Shown: positions 16,719-29,015, numbered from the stretch's first letter. The stretch: DNA of 64,000 nucleotides from JAKALD01 sp963817785 (GCA_963817785.1 CAWFPL010000003.1:558001-622000), one strand, 5' to 3'. Translations and numbers: made by a program. The notes: generated by a model from the letters alone, not told the origin.

Positions 16719-17121
16719 TTTCATCTCCCTGCTGCTCGCGCTCGAACTTGAGGAAATCGTAATAGCCGCAGCGCGGGCTGTTCGGGTAGTCGCGGCACAC
16801 CGTCGGGCGAGCCTCGTACACGGTGCAGCGCCGCTCCTCGCGGTCCAGGAACTGGCAGACCGAATCGAACACGTCGTCCTTGCGGTGACGCAGGACGCGC
16901 GCCTTTTCCGAGGCGTCGTACTTGGTGTAGCGCTCCTCGGCCTGCTCGTAGGTCAGGCCGAAGTGACGCGCGAGGCGCGCGATGTCGCGCTTGCCGATCT
17001 CGATCAGCGGGTAGCTGCAGCAATACGCGGGGCACTTATCGCACGCGTATTGCGTGCGCGGGACGCCGTTCGGGCGGATGGCGTTGCGAATCGGGATGGT
17101 GCGGTGCTTTCCGTTCTTCAT
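16699..17121 (-). CDS. YkgJ-family cysteine cluster protein
   Basis: A 140-residue cytoplasmic protein with a conserved cysteine set: CDKCPAYCC near residues 28-36, CQFLDREERRCTVYEARP split around residue 90-107, and CRDYPNSPRC near 110-119. This is the CxBx(n)Cx spacing of the zinc/iron-chelating UPF0153/YkgJ family, of unknown function. The start is ATG at 17121. The upstream region is short (89 bp to the dehydrogenase gene). Confidence 0.85.
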   Translation of the reverse strand: MKNGKHRTIPIRNAIRPNGVPRTQYACDKCPAYCCSYPLIEIGKRDIARLARHFGLTYEQAEERYTKYDASEKARVLRHRKDDVFDSVCQFLDREERRCTVYEARPTVCRDYPNSPRCGYYDFLKFEREQQGDESFVATT

Positions 17122-17210
17122 CTGTGCTGAATGGGAGTGGAGTTGCGCATCATGCGACAAACGAGGCGCGCATTGTACGCGACACGCGCACGCGTCGTTG
17201 CTCCGGCTGC

Positions 17211-18089
17211 TCAACCGGCGGGCTTCTCGCCGCTCGCCTGCAGGAACACGGCGCAGGCATCGAGCTTGCCGAGCGAGGCGCGGCGCGCCGACTGATACTG
17301 GCTGCGCACCAGCGCGGCGATCGGCGTCGGCTGGTCCAGCTCCGAGGCCATGCTGAGGAAGTAACGCAGGTCCTTTTCCATCAGCTGGAGCTGGAATTGC
17401 GGCGTGAAGTCGCGCTTGAACATCATCGGCAGCTTGCTCTTGAGCAGGCGCGAGGCCGCCGCGCCCTCGCCGAGAATCGCGAGCGCGGCGTCGCGATCGA
17501 CTCCCGCCGCCTCCGCCACCTGCGCGGCCTCCGCCACCGCCGCGGTCATGGTTCCCGAGAGCATGTTGTTGACCAGCTTGATCGTGGCGCCGGCCCCCGA
17601 GTCCCCGGCGCGCGTGGCCAGGCGACCCATGGCCGCGAACAGCGGCTGCGCCTGCTCGAAGGAGGCCTGCGGGCCGCCGACCATGAATACCAGCTCGCGG
17701 CCCTGCGCCTGCTTGATGCTGCCCGAGACCGGCGCGTCCAGGTACGTGCAGCCCTTGGCGGCCGCCGCCTTGGCCACCTCGCGCGCAAGCGCCGGCGAGT
17801 TGGTGCTCGAATCGATGATGATCGTGCCGGCTTGCGCGCCGCTCAGCACGCCGGAGGCTCCGAGCATCACCTCGCGGCTCGCCTGGTCGTCGGACACGAT
17901 CGAGACCACGAACTGCGCCCCGCGCGCCGCGGCCGCCGGAGAGTCCGCCACCTCCGCGCCCTGCTCGGCGAGCGCCCGGGTCTTGGCGCGATCGCGGTTG
18001 TAGAGGCGCAGGTGCAATCCTGCCTGCTGCAGGTTCATGGCCATGCGCGAGCCCATCGCGCCCAGTCCGATGAAAGCCACCGTCGTCAT
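17211..18089 (-). CDS. NAD(P)-dependent 3-hydroxyisobutyrate dehydrogenase-like oxidoreductase
   Basis: A 292-residue beta-hydroxyacid dehydrogenase. The N-terminal Rossmann motif is FIGLGAMGSRMA (residues 6-17). The substrate loop is DAPVSGSIKQAQG near 119-131, and KLVNNML near 172 carries the catalytic Lys. It could act on 3-hydroxyisobutyrate, tartronate semialdehyde or a related acid. A glycerate 2-kinase gene at 62267 would fit a tartronate semialdehyde route but is far away. It follows the ABC uptake operon on the same strand. Confidence 0.87.
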   Translation of the reverse strand: MTTVAFIGLGAMGSRMAMNLQQAGLHLRLYNRDRAKTRALAEQGAEVADSPAAAARGAQFVVSIVSDDQASREVMLGASGVLSGAQAGTIIIDSSTNSPALAREVAKAAAAKGCTYLDAPVSGSIKQAQGRELVFMVGGPQASFEQAQPLFAAMGRLATRAGDSGAGATIKLVNNMLSGTMTAAVAEAAQVAEAAGVDRDAALAILGEGAAASRLLKSKLPMMFKRDFTPQFQLQLMEKDLRYFLSMASELDQPTPIAALVRSQYQSARRASLGKLDACAVFLQASGEKPAG

Positions 18090-18127
18090 CGCTCAGCTCC
18101 TTAGAGAGGTTTTTCTGAAAGTAAGGC

Positions 18128-18160
18128 ATTGCGGTGCAGCGCGCAGCGCTGCACCGCAAT
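18128..18160. terminator. Perfect inverted repeat downstream of the ABC uptake operon
   Basis: Fifteen-base arms at 18128-18142 and 18146-18160 with a 3-nt loop lie between the stop of the ATPase gene and the start of the dehydrogenase gene. On the minus strand no T run follows. It may stabilise the upstream mRNA or attenuate read-through into the dehydrogenase gene. Confidence 0.5.
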
Positions 18161-18172
18161 ACATCGTTGTTC

Positions 18173-18901
18173 TTAATGATGCAGGATCTTCGACAGGAAT
18201 TGTTGCGCGCGCTCGGAGCGCGGTGCCGCGAAGAACTCGTCCTTGTGCGCGTCCTCCACGATTTTGCCGCCATCCATGAAGATGACGCGGTCGGCTACCT
18301 TGCGCGCGAAGCCCATCTCGTGGGTCACCACCATCATGGTCATGCCTTCCTCGGCAAGCTCGACCATCACGTCGAGCACCTCGTTGATCATCTCCGGATC
18401 GAGCGCCGAGGTGGGCTCGTCGAACAGCATCGCGATCGGGTCCATCGACAGCGCACGCGCGATGGCCACGCGCTGCTGCTGGCCGCCGGAGAGCTGCCCC
18501 GGATACTTGTCCCGGTGCGCCAGCAGACCGACGCGCTCGAGCAGCTTGACGCCCTTTTCGAGCGCCGCCGCCGGCGCGCGGCCGAGCACCTTCACCTGCG
18601 CTAGCGTCAGGTTCTGCGCGACCGTCATGTGCGGGAACAGCTCGAAATGCTGGAACACCATGCCCACGTGCGCGCGCAGCTTCGGCAAGTCGGTCTTCGG
18701 GTCGCCGACCGACACGTCATCGACCAGGATCTCGCCCTCCTGGAACGGCTCGAGCGCGTTGACGCACTTGATGAGGGTGGACTTGCCGCTGCCCGAAGGC
18801 CCGCACACCACGACCACCTCTCCCTTGCGCACCTCGGTCGAGCAACCGGTGAGTACCTGGAAGCTGTCGTACCACTTGCTGACATTGCGGATGGAAATCA
18901 T
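18173..18901 (-). CDS. gltL: Amino acid ABC transporter ATP-binding protein, GltL/GlnQ type
   Basis: A 242-residue ATPase that powers uptake of an acidic or polar amino acid. Walker A is GPSGSGKST (about residues 34-42), the signature LSGGQQQR is near 134 and Walker B AMLFDEPTSALD near 154. The H-loop is VVTHEMGFA. The start is ATG at 18901, overlapping the upstream permease stop by 4 bp. It is the last gene of the operon binding protein - permease - permease - ATPase. Confidence 0.92.
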   Translation of the reverse strand: MISIRNVSKWYDSFQVLTGCSTEVRKGEVVVVCGPSGSGKSTLIKCVNALEPFQEGEILVDDVSVGDPKTDLPKLRAHVGMVFQHFELFPHMTVAQNLTLAQVKVLGRAPAAALEKGVKLLERVGLLAHRDKYPGQLSGGQQQRVAIARALSMDPIAMLFDEPTSALDPEMINEVLDVMVELAEEGMTMMVVTHEMGFARKVADRVIFMDGGKIVEDAHKDEFFAAPRSERAQQFLSKILHH

Positions 18902-19578
18902 ACGGGAATCCGGCGTCTTTGCAGTCGCCGTACCGCAAGCGAGACGGCGAAGCAGACCACGAAATAGACCGCTCCGGCGAACAGCAGCAGCTCGACGATG
19001 CGGCCGTCGCGGTCGCCCACCCTGTAGGCGGCGCCGAAGAAATCCGCGAGGCCGATCACGTACACGAGCGAGGTGTCCTGGAACAGGATGATCGCCTGCG
19101 TGAGAAGCAGCGGCGTCATGTTGCGCAACGCCTGCGGCAGGATGACCAGGCGCATGGCCTGGCCGCGGCTCAGGCCGAGCGCCAGCGCGGAACTCATCTG
19201 ACCCCTGGGCACGCTCTGGATGCCTGCGCGCATGATCTCCGAATAGTACGCCGCCTCGAACAGGGAAAAGGCCACCAGCGCCGAGGCGAGACGGATGTCG
19301 GGCATGCCTTCGCCGAACAGGGCGCGCAGCGCCGCCGGCACGATGAGGAAGAACCAGAGGATTACCATCAGCAGCGGCACCGCGCGGAACAGGTTGACGT
19401 AGGTCGCGGCGAAGCCTGCCAGCAGCGCGTTGTGCGACAGCCGCATGACCGCGAGCACGGTGCCCCAGACGATGCCCACGAGGATCGCCACAGCCGTGAT
19501 TTCGAGCGTGGTCCGCGCGCCGTGCCACAGGTAGGGCAAGGCACCGGGGATCGAGCTCCAGTCGAAGCTGTAGGTCAT
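18898..19578 (-). CDS. gltK: Amino acid ABC transporter permease, GltK type
   Basis: A 226-residue inner-membrane permease of the His/Glu/Gln/Arg/opine family. The EAA-like coupling loop is visible in ALALGLSRGQAMRLVILPQA, with the helical hydrophobic segments on either side. It overlaps the next permease and the ATPase genes by 4 bp each, so the operon is translationally coupled. Confidence 0.9.
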   Translation of the reverse strand: MTYSFDWSSIPGALPYLWHGARTTLEITAVAILVGIVWGTVLAVMRLSHNALLAGFAATYVNLFRAVPLLMVILWFFLIVPAALRALFGEGMPDIRLASALVAFSLFEAAYYSEIMRAGIQSVPRGQMSSALALGLSRGQAMRLVILPQALRNMTPLLLTQAIILFQDTSLVYVIGLADFFGAAYRVGDRDGRIVELLLFAGAVYFVVCFAVSLAVRRLQRRRIPV

Positions 19579-20318
19579 TTGCCGGCGCCGATGAATCCCG
19601 CAACGCGGGTGCGGTGCTCCACCAGGCGCATCGCATATATCACGACGACGTTGATGACCAGATAGGCGAGCGTGGCGGCGATGAACGCCTCGTAGGGCTG
19701 GGCGCTGTAATCGACCAGCTGCTGCGCCTGGCGCGAGAGCTCGATCAGGCCGATGGTCGAGACGACCGACGAGTTCTTAATGATGTTGAGGGTCTCGGAG
19801 GTGAGCGGCGGCAGAATGATGCGCAACGCCAGGGGCAGCAGCACGAAGCGGTAGGTCTGCGGCAGGGTGAGGCCCATCGCCAGCCCGGCATTACGCTGGC
19901 CGCGGGCGAGCGAATTGATCCCGGCGCGCACTTGCTCGCATACCCGCGCGGCGGTGAACAGGCCGAGGCAGATCGTTCCAATGACGAACTGCTGGGCAAG
20001 CGGCGGTGAGCTCTTGATCGCGTCACCCAGCGCCTTGGGCAGCAGCTCGGGCGCGACGAAGTACCACAGGAACAGCTGCACCAGCAGCGGGATGTTGCGG
20101 AACAGCTCGACGTATGCAGCGGCCAGGCCGGCGAGCAGGCGGTTGGGCACGGTGCGCAGCACGCCGAGCGCGGTGCCGAGCAGCAGGGCGATCGCCCAGC
20201 CCGCGGCCGAGACCAGGAGCGTCCATTCGACGCCCTGCGCGAACCAGTCGAGATAGGTGGCCCCGCCCGAAGGAACCTGCTGGAAGAAGACGCCCCAGTT
20301 CCAGTGGTATCCCCCCAC
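19575..20318 (-). CDS. gltJ: Amino acid ABC transporter permease, GltJ type
   Basis: A 247-residue permease that partners the GltK-type protein. The first segment MGGYHWNWGVFFQ and the coupling loop GLAMGLTLPQTYRFVLLPLA are characteristic. The membrane segments begin near residue 30. It follows the binding-protein gene by 33 bp. Confidence 0.9.
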   Translation of the reverse strand: MGGYHWNWGVFFQQVPSGGATYLDWFAQGVEWTLLVSAAGWAIALLLGTALGVLRTVPNRLLAGLAAAYVELFRNIPLLVQLFLWYFVAPELLPKALGDAIKSSPPLAQQFVIGTICLGLFTAARVCEQVRAGINSLARGQRNAGLAMGLTLPQTYRFVLLPLALRIILPPLTSETLNIIKNSSVVSTIGLIELSRQAQQLVDYSAQPYEAFIAATLAYLVINVVVIYAMRLVEHRTRVAGFIGAGK

Positions 20319-20351
20319 GGCGGCGGCGCCGAAGCTTGCTGGAACGTCCCG

Positions 20352-21248
20352 TTACTGGAATGCCTTGTCGTTCGGGTGCTTGTACAGCTCGGCCATGTCC
20401 TCGCTCAGCGGAAAATCGAGGTTCAGGCCCTTGGGCGGGATCGGCGACTGGAACCACTTGTGGTACAGCTTCAGGGCCTCGCCGCCGGTCTCGATCTTGG
20501 CGATCGTCTCGTCGGCGAGCTTCTTGAACGTCGCGTCGCCCTTGCGCAGCATGCAGCCGTACGCCTCCTTGGATTGCGGCGTGCCGACCACGATCCAGTC
20601 CGCGGGGTTGCGCGCCTTGGCGCGCTCGCCGTAGAGCAGCGCGTCGTCCATCATGAACGCCACCGCGCGCCCGGACTGCAGCGTCAGGAACGATTCGCCG
20701 TGATCCTTCGCGCTGATGAGATTCATGTGCATCTTCTTGTCCTCGTTCATCTTGCGCAGGATCTCCTCCGAGGTGGTGCCCGCCGTGGTCACCACGTTCT
20801 TGCCGGCGAGGTCGGGGAAGTCCTTGATGCCGGAACTCTTGTTGACCAGCAGGCGCGTGCCGATGATGAAGATCGTGTTGCTGAAGTCGACTTGCTTCTG
20901 GCGCGCGGTGTTGTTGGTGGTCGAGCCGCACTCCAGGTCGACGGTGCCGTTCTGGATCAACTGAATGCGGTTGGCCGGCGTCACCGGGATGCGCTTGATC
21001 GTCAGCTGCGCGAGCTTCAGGTCCTGCTTGATGGCGTCGACGATGCGCAGCGCGATGTCGTAGGAGTAGCCGATGGTGTTCTGCTGGTTGTCGTAGTAGG
21101 AGAACGGGATCGAGGATTCGCGCACAGCGAGCGTGATGCTCCCGGTGTCCTTGATCTTCTTCAGCGTTCCGGTGAGCTCCTGCGCCTGCGCCGAGGCGAC
21201 GAAGGCCGCCGCAGCCAGCAAGGCGATCGCGATGCGGGCAGGTTTCAT
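20352..21248 (-). CDS. gltI: Amino acid ABC transporter substrate-binding protein, GltI type
   Basis: A 298-residue periplasmic receptor of SBP family 3. The signal peptide ends in ASAQAQ (cleavage near residue 23). The mature part has the family opening TGSITLAVRESSIPFSYYD and VDLECGSTTNNTARQKQVDF, the second being typical of glutamate/aspartate binding proteins. It is the first gene of the operon. The divergent acetoacetyl-CoA synthetase gene lies 171 bp away. Confidence 0.9.
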   Translation of the reverse strand: MKPARIAIALLAAAAFVASAQAQELTGTLKKIKDTGSITLAVRESSIPFSYYDNQQNTIGYSYDIALRIVDAIKQDLKLAQLTIKRIPVTPANRIQLIQNGTVDLECGSTTNNTARQKQVDFSNTIFIIGTRLLVNKSSGIKDFPDLAGKNVVTTAGTTSEEILRKMNEDKKMHMNLISAKDHGESFLTLQSGRAVAFMMDDALLYGERAKARNPADWIVVGTPQSKEAYGCMLRKGDATFKKLADETIAKIETGGEALKLYHKWFQSPIPPKGLNLDFPLSEDMAELYKHPNDKAFQ

Positions 21249-21364
21249 GACACGACTCCGGTGAGAGGTTCAGGCGATCGTTCTTGCCGCCGCACGAGCC
21301 GGCGACCCATTCTCGGCATGGCTTACAGGCATGTCAAGCAAGCGGCTGTGAGAGGCGCGGGGCC

Positions 21365-21370
21365 TATAAT
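21365..21370 (+). promoter_or_regulatory. Possible -10 element of the acetoacetyl-CoA synthetase promoter
   Basis: A perfect TATAAT lies 50 bp before the ATG at 21420. The -35 position is weak, so a promoter is likely but not certain, possibly activator-dependent. Confidence 0.4.
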
Positions 21371-21419
21371 TGCCGCCACGCGCCGGCTGCTTTGCCGGAT
21401 AAACCGTGAAGACATTGCC

Positions 21420-23390
21420 ATGACCGCTCCTGCGCTACTCTGGCAGCCCACCGAGCAGGCGATCGAGGCGGCGCAGATCACGCAGTACGCCCAGTGGGTC
21501 GTGCGCCGCTTCACGCTCGAGCTGAACAGCTATCCCGAGTTCTACCGCTGGACGGTGGACAACCCCGAGGAATTCTGGGGATCAGTGTGGGAATGGTGCC
21601 GGGCGATCGCCGCCAAGAAGGGTGCGCGCGTTCTGGTCGACGGCGACAAGATGCCCGGCGCGAAGTGGTTCCCCGAGGCGCGGCTCAACTTCGCCGAAAA
21701 CCTGATGCGGCGCGGCGACCGCGGCGACGCCCTGGTGTTCTGGGACGAGACCGGGTTCCGCCGCCGGCTGAGCTACGCCGAGCTGTACAGCGACGTCTCG
21801 CGCGCGGCGCAGGGGCTCGCCGCCCTGGGCATCCGGCCGGGCGACCGCGTCGCCGCGTTCATCCCGAACATGCCCGAGACGATGGTGTTCGCGCTGGCCG
21901 CGATCTCGCTCGGCGCGGTGTGGTCCTCGTGCTCGCCTGACTTCGGCATCGACGGGGTGCTCGACCGCTTCGGGCAAATCGAGCCCAAGGTGCTGTTTTG
22001 CGCCGACGGTTACCTGTACAACGGCACCCCGCACGACTCCCTCGAGCGGGTGGCGAGCATCGCGCAGCAGCTGCCGAGCCTGAGAAAAGTCGTGGTGGTG
22101 CCGCATCTGGACCCGAGGGCGGACGTGTCCGAGATCCCGAACGCGGTGCGGGTTGACGACTGGCTCGCACGCTACGCGCCCGGAGAGATGCGGTACGTGC
22201 AGCTGCCCTTCGATCACCCGCTGTACATCCTGTTCACCTCCGGCACCACCGGCAAACCCAAGTGCATCGTGCACGGCGCCGGCGGCGCGCTGCTCGCCGG
22301 GCTCAAGATGTACAAGCTGCAGATGGACGTGCGCCCGGGCGACCGCTTCTTCTACTACACCACCTGCAACTGGGTGATGTGGAACCTGCTGTTCTCCGGG
22401 CTGTGTGCCGAGGCGAGCGTGATGCTCTACGACGGCTCGCCCTTCGCGCGCGACGGGCGCATCCTGTTCGATTTCGCCGACGCGGAGCGCTTCACCCATT
22501 TCGGCACCTCCGCGAAGTTCATCGACGCGATCGCCAAGCGCGGCCTCAAGCCGCGCGCGACGCACAAGCTCGAGGACGTCCGCATGATCGTGTCGACTGG
22601 CTCGCCGCTGGTGCCCGAGAGCTACGACTACGTGTACCGCGACGTCAAGCAGGACGTCTGCCTGTCGTCGATCTCGGGCGGCACCGACATCCTGGCCGCG
22701 TTCGCCGACGCCAACCCGGTGCTGCCGGTGTACCGCGGGGAGCTGCAGTGCCGCTCGCTCGGCCTGGGGGTCGAAGTGTTCGACGAGCAAGGCAACGCCA
22801 TCGTGGGCAAGAAGGGCGAGCTGGTCTGCACCAGGCCGTTTCCGTCCATGCCGCTCGGTTTCTGGAACGACCGCCACGGCGAGAAGTACCACGCTGCATA
22901 CTTCGCGCGCTTTCCAAATGTGTGGTGCCACGGCGACTGGTGCGAGCTGACCGAGCGCGGCACGATGATCGTGTACGGGCGCTCGGACGCCACCCTCAAC
23001 CCGGGCGGGGTGCGCATCGGCACCGCCGAGCTCTATCGCCAGGTGGAGAAAATCAACGCGGTAGAGGAGTCGGTGGCGATCGGCCAGTTGTGGCCGCCGG
23101 ATCAGCCTGCCGACACGCGCGTGGTGCTGTTCGTGAAGCTGCGCGACGGACTGCACCTCGATGAGCCACTGGCCGACAGGATCCGCGAGCAAATCCGCGC
23201 GCACACCACGCCGCGGCACGTCCCGGCCAGGATCATTCAGGTGCCCGACATCCCGCGCACCAAGAACGGCAAGGTGGTCGAGCTCGCGGTCAAGGCGGTG
23301 GTGCATGGCATGCCGGTGGCGCACACCGATGCGCTCGCCAATCCGGAGGCGCTGGAGTACTTCCGCGATCTGCCGGAGCTGGCGGGCTGA
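21420..23390 (+). CDS. Acetoacetyl-CoA synthetase (acetoacetate-CoA ligase)
   Basis: A 656-residue AMP-forming acyl-CoA synthetase that activates acetoacetate. The N-terminal ACAS domain contains FWGSVWEWC near residue 52 and KWFPEARLNFAENL near 83, both typical of AACS rather than acetyl-CoA synthetase. The ATP motif is FTSGTTGKPKCIVHG near 271. The C-terminal region has GRSDATLNPGGVRIGTAELY and the catalytic Lys in RTKNGKVVEL. Length matches the family. With 3-hydroxybutyrate dehydrogenase it would feed ketone bodies into acetyl-CoA. The start is the ATG at 21420, just after the divergent intergenic region. Confidence 0.93.
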   Translation: MTAPALLWQPTEQAIEAAQITQYAQWVVRRFTLELNSYPEFYRWTVDNPEEFWGSVWEWCRAIAAKKGARVLVDGDKMPGAKWFPEARLNFAENLMRRGDRGDALVFWDETGFRRRLSYAELYSDVSRAAQGLAALGIRPGDRVAAFIPNMPETMVFALAAISLGAVWSSCSPDFGIDGVLDRFGQIEPKVLFCADGYLYNGTPHDSLERVASIAQQLPSLRKVVVVPHLDPRADVSEIPNAVRVDDWLARYAPGEMRYVQLPFDHPLYILFTSGTTGKPKCIVHGAGGALLAGLKMYKLQMDVRPGDRFFYYTTCNWVMWNLLFSGLCAEASVMLYDGSPFARDGRILFDFADAERFTHFGTSAKFIDAIAKRGLKPRATHKLEDVRMIVSTGSPLVPESYDYVYRDVKQDVCLSSISGGTDILAAFADANPVLPVYRGELQCRSLGLGVEVFDEQGNAIVGKKGELVCTRPFPSMPLGFWNDRHGEKYHAAYFARFPNVWCHGDWCELTERGTMIVYGRSDATLNPGGVRIGTAELYRQVEKINAVEESVAIGQLWPPDQPADTRVVLFVKLRDGLHLDEPLADRIREQIRAHTTPRHVPARIIQVPDIPRTKNGKVVELAVKAVVHGMPVAHTDALANPEALEYFRDLPELAG

Positions 23391-23444
23391 GGTGCAGTGC
23401 CGGAGTGGCGAGCGAACGTCAGTGAATTGCGGCCTATACCCCAA

Positions 23445-23498
23445 TCTCCCGTGTTTCCGTATTTCGCCGTATGCGGCGAAATACGGAAACACGGGAGA
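23445..23498. repeat. Palindromic repeat unit 3 (perfect 25-bp arms, 4-nt loop)
   Basis: Arms 23445-23469 and 23474-23498 are perfect reverse complements around TATG. The outer ends TCTCC / GGAGA match those of the palindromes at 10688 and 10810, but the inner core differs. It lies in a 155-bp gap between two convergent genes, so it could also end transcription on both strands, though no T run follows. Confidence 0.8.
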
Positions 23499-23545
23499 CC
23501 ATGGGAATCCCAAACCCGCGCTCGGGCGCCAGTTGCGCCCCGCCC

Positions 23546-24223
23546 TCAATGCAGTGTGGCGCGCCGCCCCTCGTAAATGCCCTGCAGCAGGCGCAGCGAG
23601 CCGCGGCAGACAGCCTCGTGCGACAGCGCGTGGCCGAGATCGGAGATGATGTCGAGGGTGACCGGGACGTGCAGCGCCGCGAGCACGCGCGCGGCGCGCT
23701 CGGCGTGCACGCGCCAGACCACCGAGTCGTACTCGCCGTGCACCAGGTGGATGCGCGAATCGATGCGTGCGCCGGCCCGCGGCAGGGTCGCGAATCGCGC
23801 CGAGTACGCGACCACCGCGCCGGCGAGGCCGCGCAGAGCCTTCACGGTCTCGAGCGCGACGGTGCCGCCCTGCGAGTAGCCGATCAGAACGGTGCGCTCC
23901 CGAGGCACGCCGTAGTTGGTCTGCTCGCGCCTGACCAGGTCCTCGATGCGCGGCAGGATCGCGGCGACGCGCGCCGGGCGGTTGTCGTCGTTCAGGTCGC
24001 GCGTCGAATACCACTGCTGTGCGTCGCTGTCGGGCCCGTAAGGAGCGAAGCCGCTGGGCACGATCAGCGCCGCACTCGGGAAGCGCCCCTGGAACCTGAA
24101 GGCGATCGGGATCATGGACTGCGCCGTGGCCCCGCTACCGTGCAGGAAGACGAACAGATGGTTCGTCCGGTGCTCGGGCGTGGGCGCGAAGCGGTAGACC
24201 TTCCCTGCGGGCATGCGGGCCAT
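23546..24223 (-). CDS. Alpha/beta hydrolase, phospholipase/carboxylesterase-like
   Basis: A 225-residue hydrolase of the Abhydrolase_2 type. The oxyanion strand is FVFLHGSGATAQSM (about residues 24-37), the nucleophile elbow GYSQGG near 114-119, the acid in VHGEYDSVV and the catalytic His in SDLGHALSHE. The start is ATG at 24223 or ATG at 24214 three codons later. Probably a cytoplasmic esterase. Confidence 0.85.
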   Translation of the reverse strand: MARMPAGKVYRFAPTPEHRTNHLFVFLHGSGATAQSMIPIAFRFQGRFPSAALIVPSGFAPYGPDSDAQQWYSTRDLNDDNRPARVAAILPRIEDLVRREQTNYGVPRERTVLIGYSQGGTVALETVKALRGLAGAVVAYSARFATLPRAGARIDSRIHLVHGEYDSVVWRVHAERAARVLAALHVPVTLDIISDLGHALSHEAVCRGSLRLLQGIYEGRRATLH

Positions 24224-24342
24224 TCTCGCCCCTTCGCGCGCGTTCTGTAAACTGCCGGCCGCAGAACTGCGATCGGCCCGGCGCGGTCGAAAGCCTGCGG
24301 CCGGCGCGGATGCGGGCCGGACGGTCCAACAAGAGGTGGTGC

Positions 24343-26052
24343 ATGCAACCCAAGCGATTCATGGCGGCGTTCTGGGCGCTCGCCAAGCCGTACTGGTTCT
24401 CGGAGCAGCGTGCCAAGGGCCTGCTGCTGCTGGCCGCGGTGGTCGGCCTAACGCTCGGGCTGGTCTGGATCAACGTCGAGATCAACCTCTGGTACAACAA
24501 GTTCTACAACGCAATCCAGGAAAAGAAGCTGCACGAGTTCTACCTCCTGCTGGGCAGGTTCACGCTGCTCGCGCTCGCTTTCATCGTCATGTGGGTATAT
24601 CGGCTCTACCTGCAGCAGATGCTGCAGATCGAGTGGCGCACCTGGCTCAATGAGCGCTACCTCGGCGACTGGCTGCGCGAGCGCGCCTACTATCGCCTGC
24701 AGCTGCTCGAGCGCGGCACCGACAACCCGGACCAGCGCATCGCCGAGGATCTGAGGCTGTTCGTCGACAGCACGCTGTCCCTCGCGCTCGGGGTGCTGTC
24801 CGCGGTCGTCACCCTGCTATCGTTCGTGGCCATCCTCTGGACGCTCTCCGGGGCGCTCACCCTGGGGAGTATTTCGATCCCCGGCTATATGGTGTGGTTC
24901 GCGGTGCTGTACGCGATCGTCGGCTCGTGGCTCACGCACCGCATCGGCAGGCCGCTCATCCGCCTGGGGTTCGAGCAGCAGCGCTACGAGGCGGACTTCC
25001 GCTTTGCGCTGGTGCGGCTGCGCGAGAACAGCGAAGGCGTGGCGCTGTACCGCGGCGAGCGCGGCGAGCTGGAGAATTTCCGCGAGCGCTTCGCCAGCGT
25101 GATCGGCAACTGGTGGTCGATCATGAAGAAGCAGAAGCAGCTCGGCTGGTTCACGTCGTTCTACGGCCAGCTGGCGGTGATTTTCCCGTTTGTGGTCGCC
25201 GCGCCGCGCTATTTCTCCGGCGCGATGCAGCTCGGCGGCCTAATGCAGACGGCCTCCGCCTTCGGCCAGGTGCAGGGCGCGCTGTCGTGGTTCGTGGACG
25301 CATACGTGCAATTCGCGTCGTGGAAGGCGACGGTCGACCGTCTGATCGGCTTCAAGGCGGCGCTCGATTACGCGCGCGCCGAGGCTGATCGCCTCGACGG
25401 CGACCGCGTCGAAGGGCAGCGGCCGGAGCTGATGCTGGACCGCCTCGCGCTCGCACTGCCGCAGGGCAAGCCGCTGCTCGCGGCCACCACGCTCGAAATC
25501 AAGCGCGGCGAGCACGTGCTGGTCACCGGCCCCTCCGGCGCGGGCAAGAGCACCTTGTTCCGCGCCATCGCCGGTATCTGGCCGTACTGGAAAGGCCGTA
25601 TCGCGCTGCCGCAGGGCGCGCGGCTGCTGTTCCTGCCGCAAAAGCCCTATTTGCCGATCGGCACGCTCAAGTACGCGGTGTGCTACCCGGCGGACGAGGT
25701 CGGCCTGAGCCGGAACGAGGTCAGCGACGCGCTGCGCGCGGTCGACCTGGGCCAGCTCGCGGACGGGCTCGATCGCGTGGAGAACTGGGCGCAGGTGCTC
25801 TCCGGCGGCGAGCAGCAGCGCCTCGCCTTCGCGCGCGCGCTGCTCAACCGCCCGGACTGGCTGTTCCTCGACGAGGCGACCGCCTCGCTGCCTGACGACG
25901 CCCAGGCCCGGCTGTACCGGCTGCTGCGCGAGCGCTTGCCGGAGACCACCGTGGTGTCGATCGGGCACCGCGGCAGCCTGGCCGAGTTCCACGACCGCCA
26001 CATCGCCTGGCGGCACGCGGGCGAGAGCGCGCCGGCGCTCGCCTCAGCCTGA
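24343..26052 (+). CDS. ABC transporter, fused permease and ATPase (SbmA/BacA - YddA-like)
   Basis: A 569-residue half-transporter. The N-terminal membrane domain is of the ABC_membrane_2/SbmA type, with EINLWYNKFYNAIQ near residue 46 and EWRTWLNERYLGDWL near 98, across about six helices. The C-terminal ATPase has Walker A GPSGAGKST near 391, the signature LSGGEQQR near 486 and LFLDEATASL as Walker B. Relatives export or import peptides, cobalamin or fatty-acyl compounds; the substrate here is unknown. The start is ATG at 24343, preceded by AAGAGGTGG. Convergent with uvrA, 5 bp apart. Confidence 0.88.
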   Translation: MQPKRFMAAFWALAKPYWFSEQRAKGLLLLAAVVGLTLGLVWINVEINLWYNKFYNAIQEKKLHEFYLLLGRFTLLALAFIVMWVYRLYLQQMLQIEWRTWLNERYLGDWLRERAYYRLQLLERGTDNPDQRIAEDLRLFVDSTLSLALGVLSAVVTLLSFVAILWTLSGALTLGSISIPGYMVWFAVLYAIVGSWLTHRIGRPLIRLGFEQQRYEADFRFALVRLRENSEGVALYRGERGELENFRERFASVIGNWWSIMKKQKQLGWFTSFYGQLAVIFPFVVAAPRYFSGAMQLGGLMQTASAFGQVQGALSWFVDAYVQFASWKATVDRLIGFKAALDYARAEADRLDGDRVEGQRPELMLDRLALALPQGKPLLAATTLEIKRGEHVLVTGPSGAGKSTLFRAIAGIWPYWKGRIALPQGARLLFLPQKPYLPIGTLKYAVCYPADEVGLSRNEVSDALRAVDLGQLADGLDRVENWAQVLSGGEQQRLAFARALLNRPDWLFLDEATASLPDDAQARLYRLLRERLPETTVVSIGHRGSLAEFHDRHIAWRHAGESAPALASA

Positions 26053-26057
26053 AGAGC

Positions 26058-28910
<2,853 letters not shown>

Positions 28911-29015
28911 GGGCAGCGCCGGCGGCGCGTGGGACCGAAATGTAAACCTGCTACTATAACGGGTCCGCAGCACCTCGTTCCACTCCTACGTCATTCCGGC
29001 ACAAGTAGAGACCGC

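Noticed and set aside
28911..29015. LexA box near uvrA
   Set aside because: CTG and CAG are present at 28948 and 28968, but they are 17 bp apart instead of 10 and the middle is not AT-rich.
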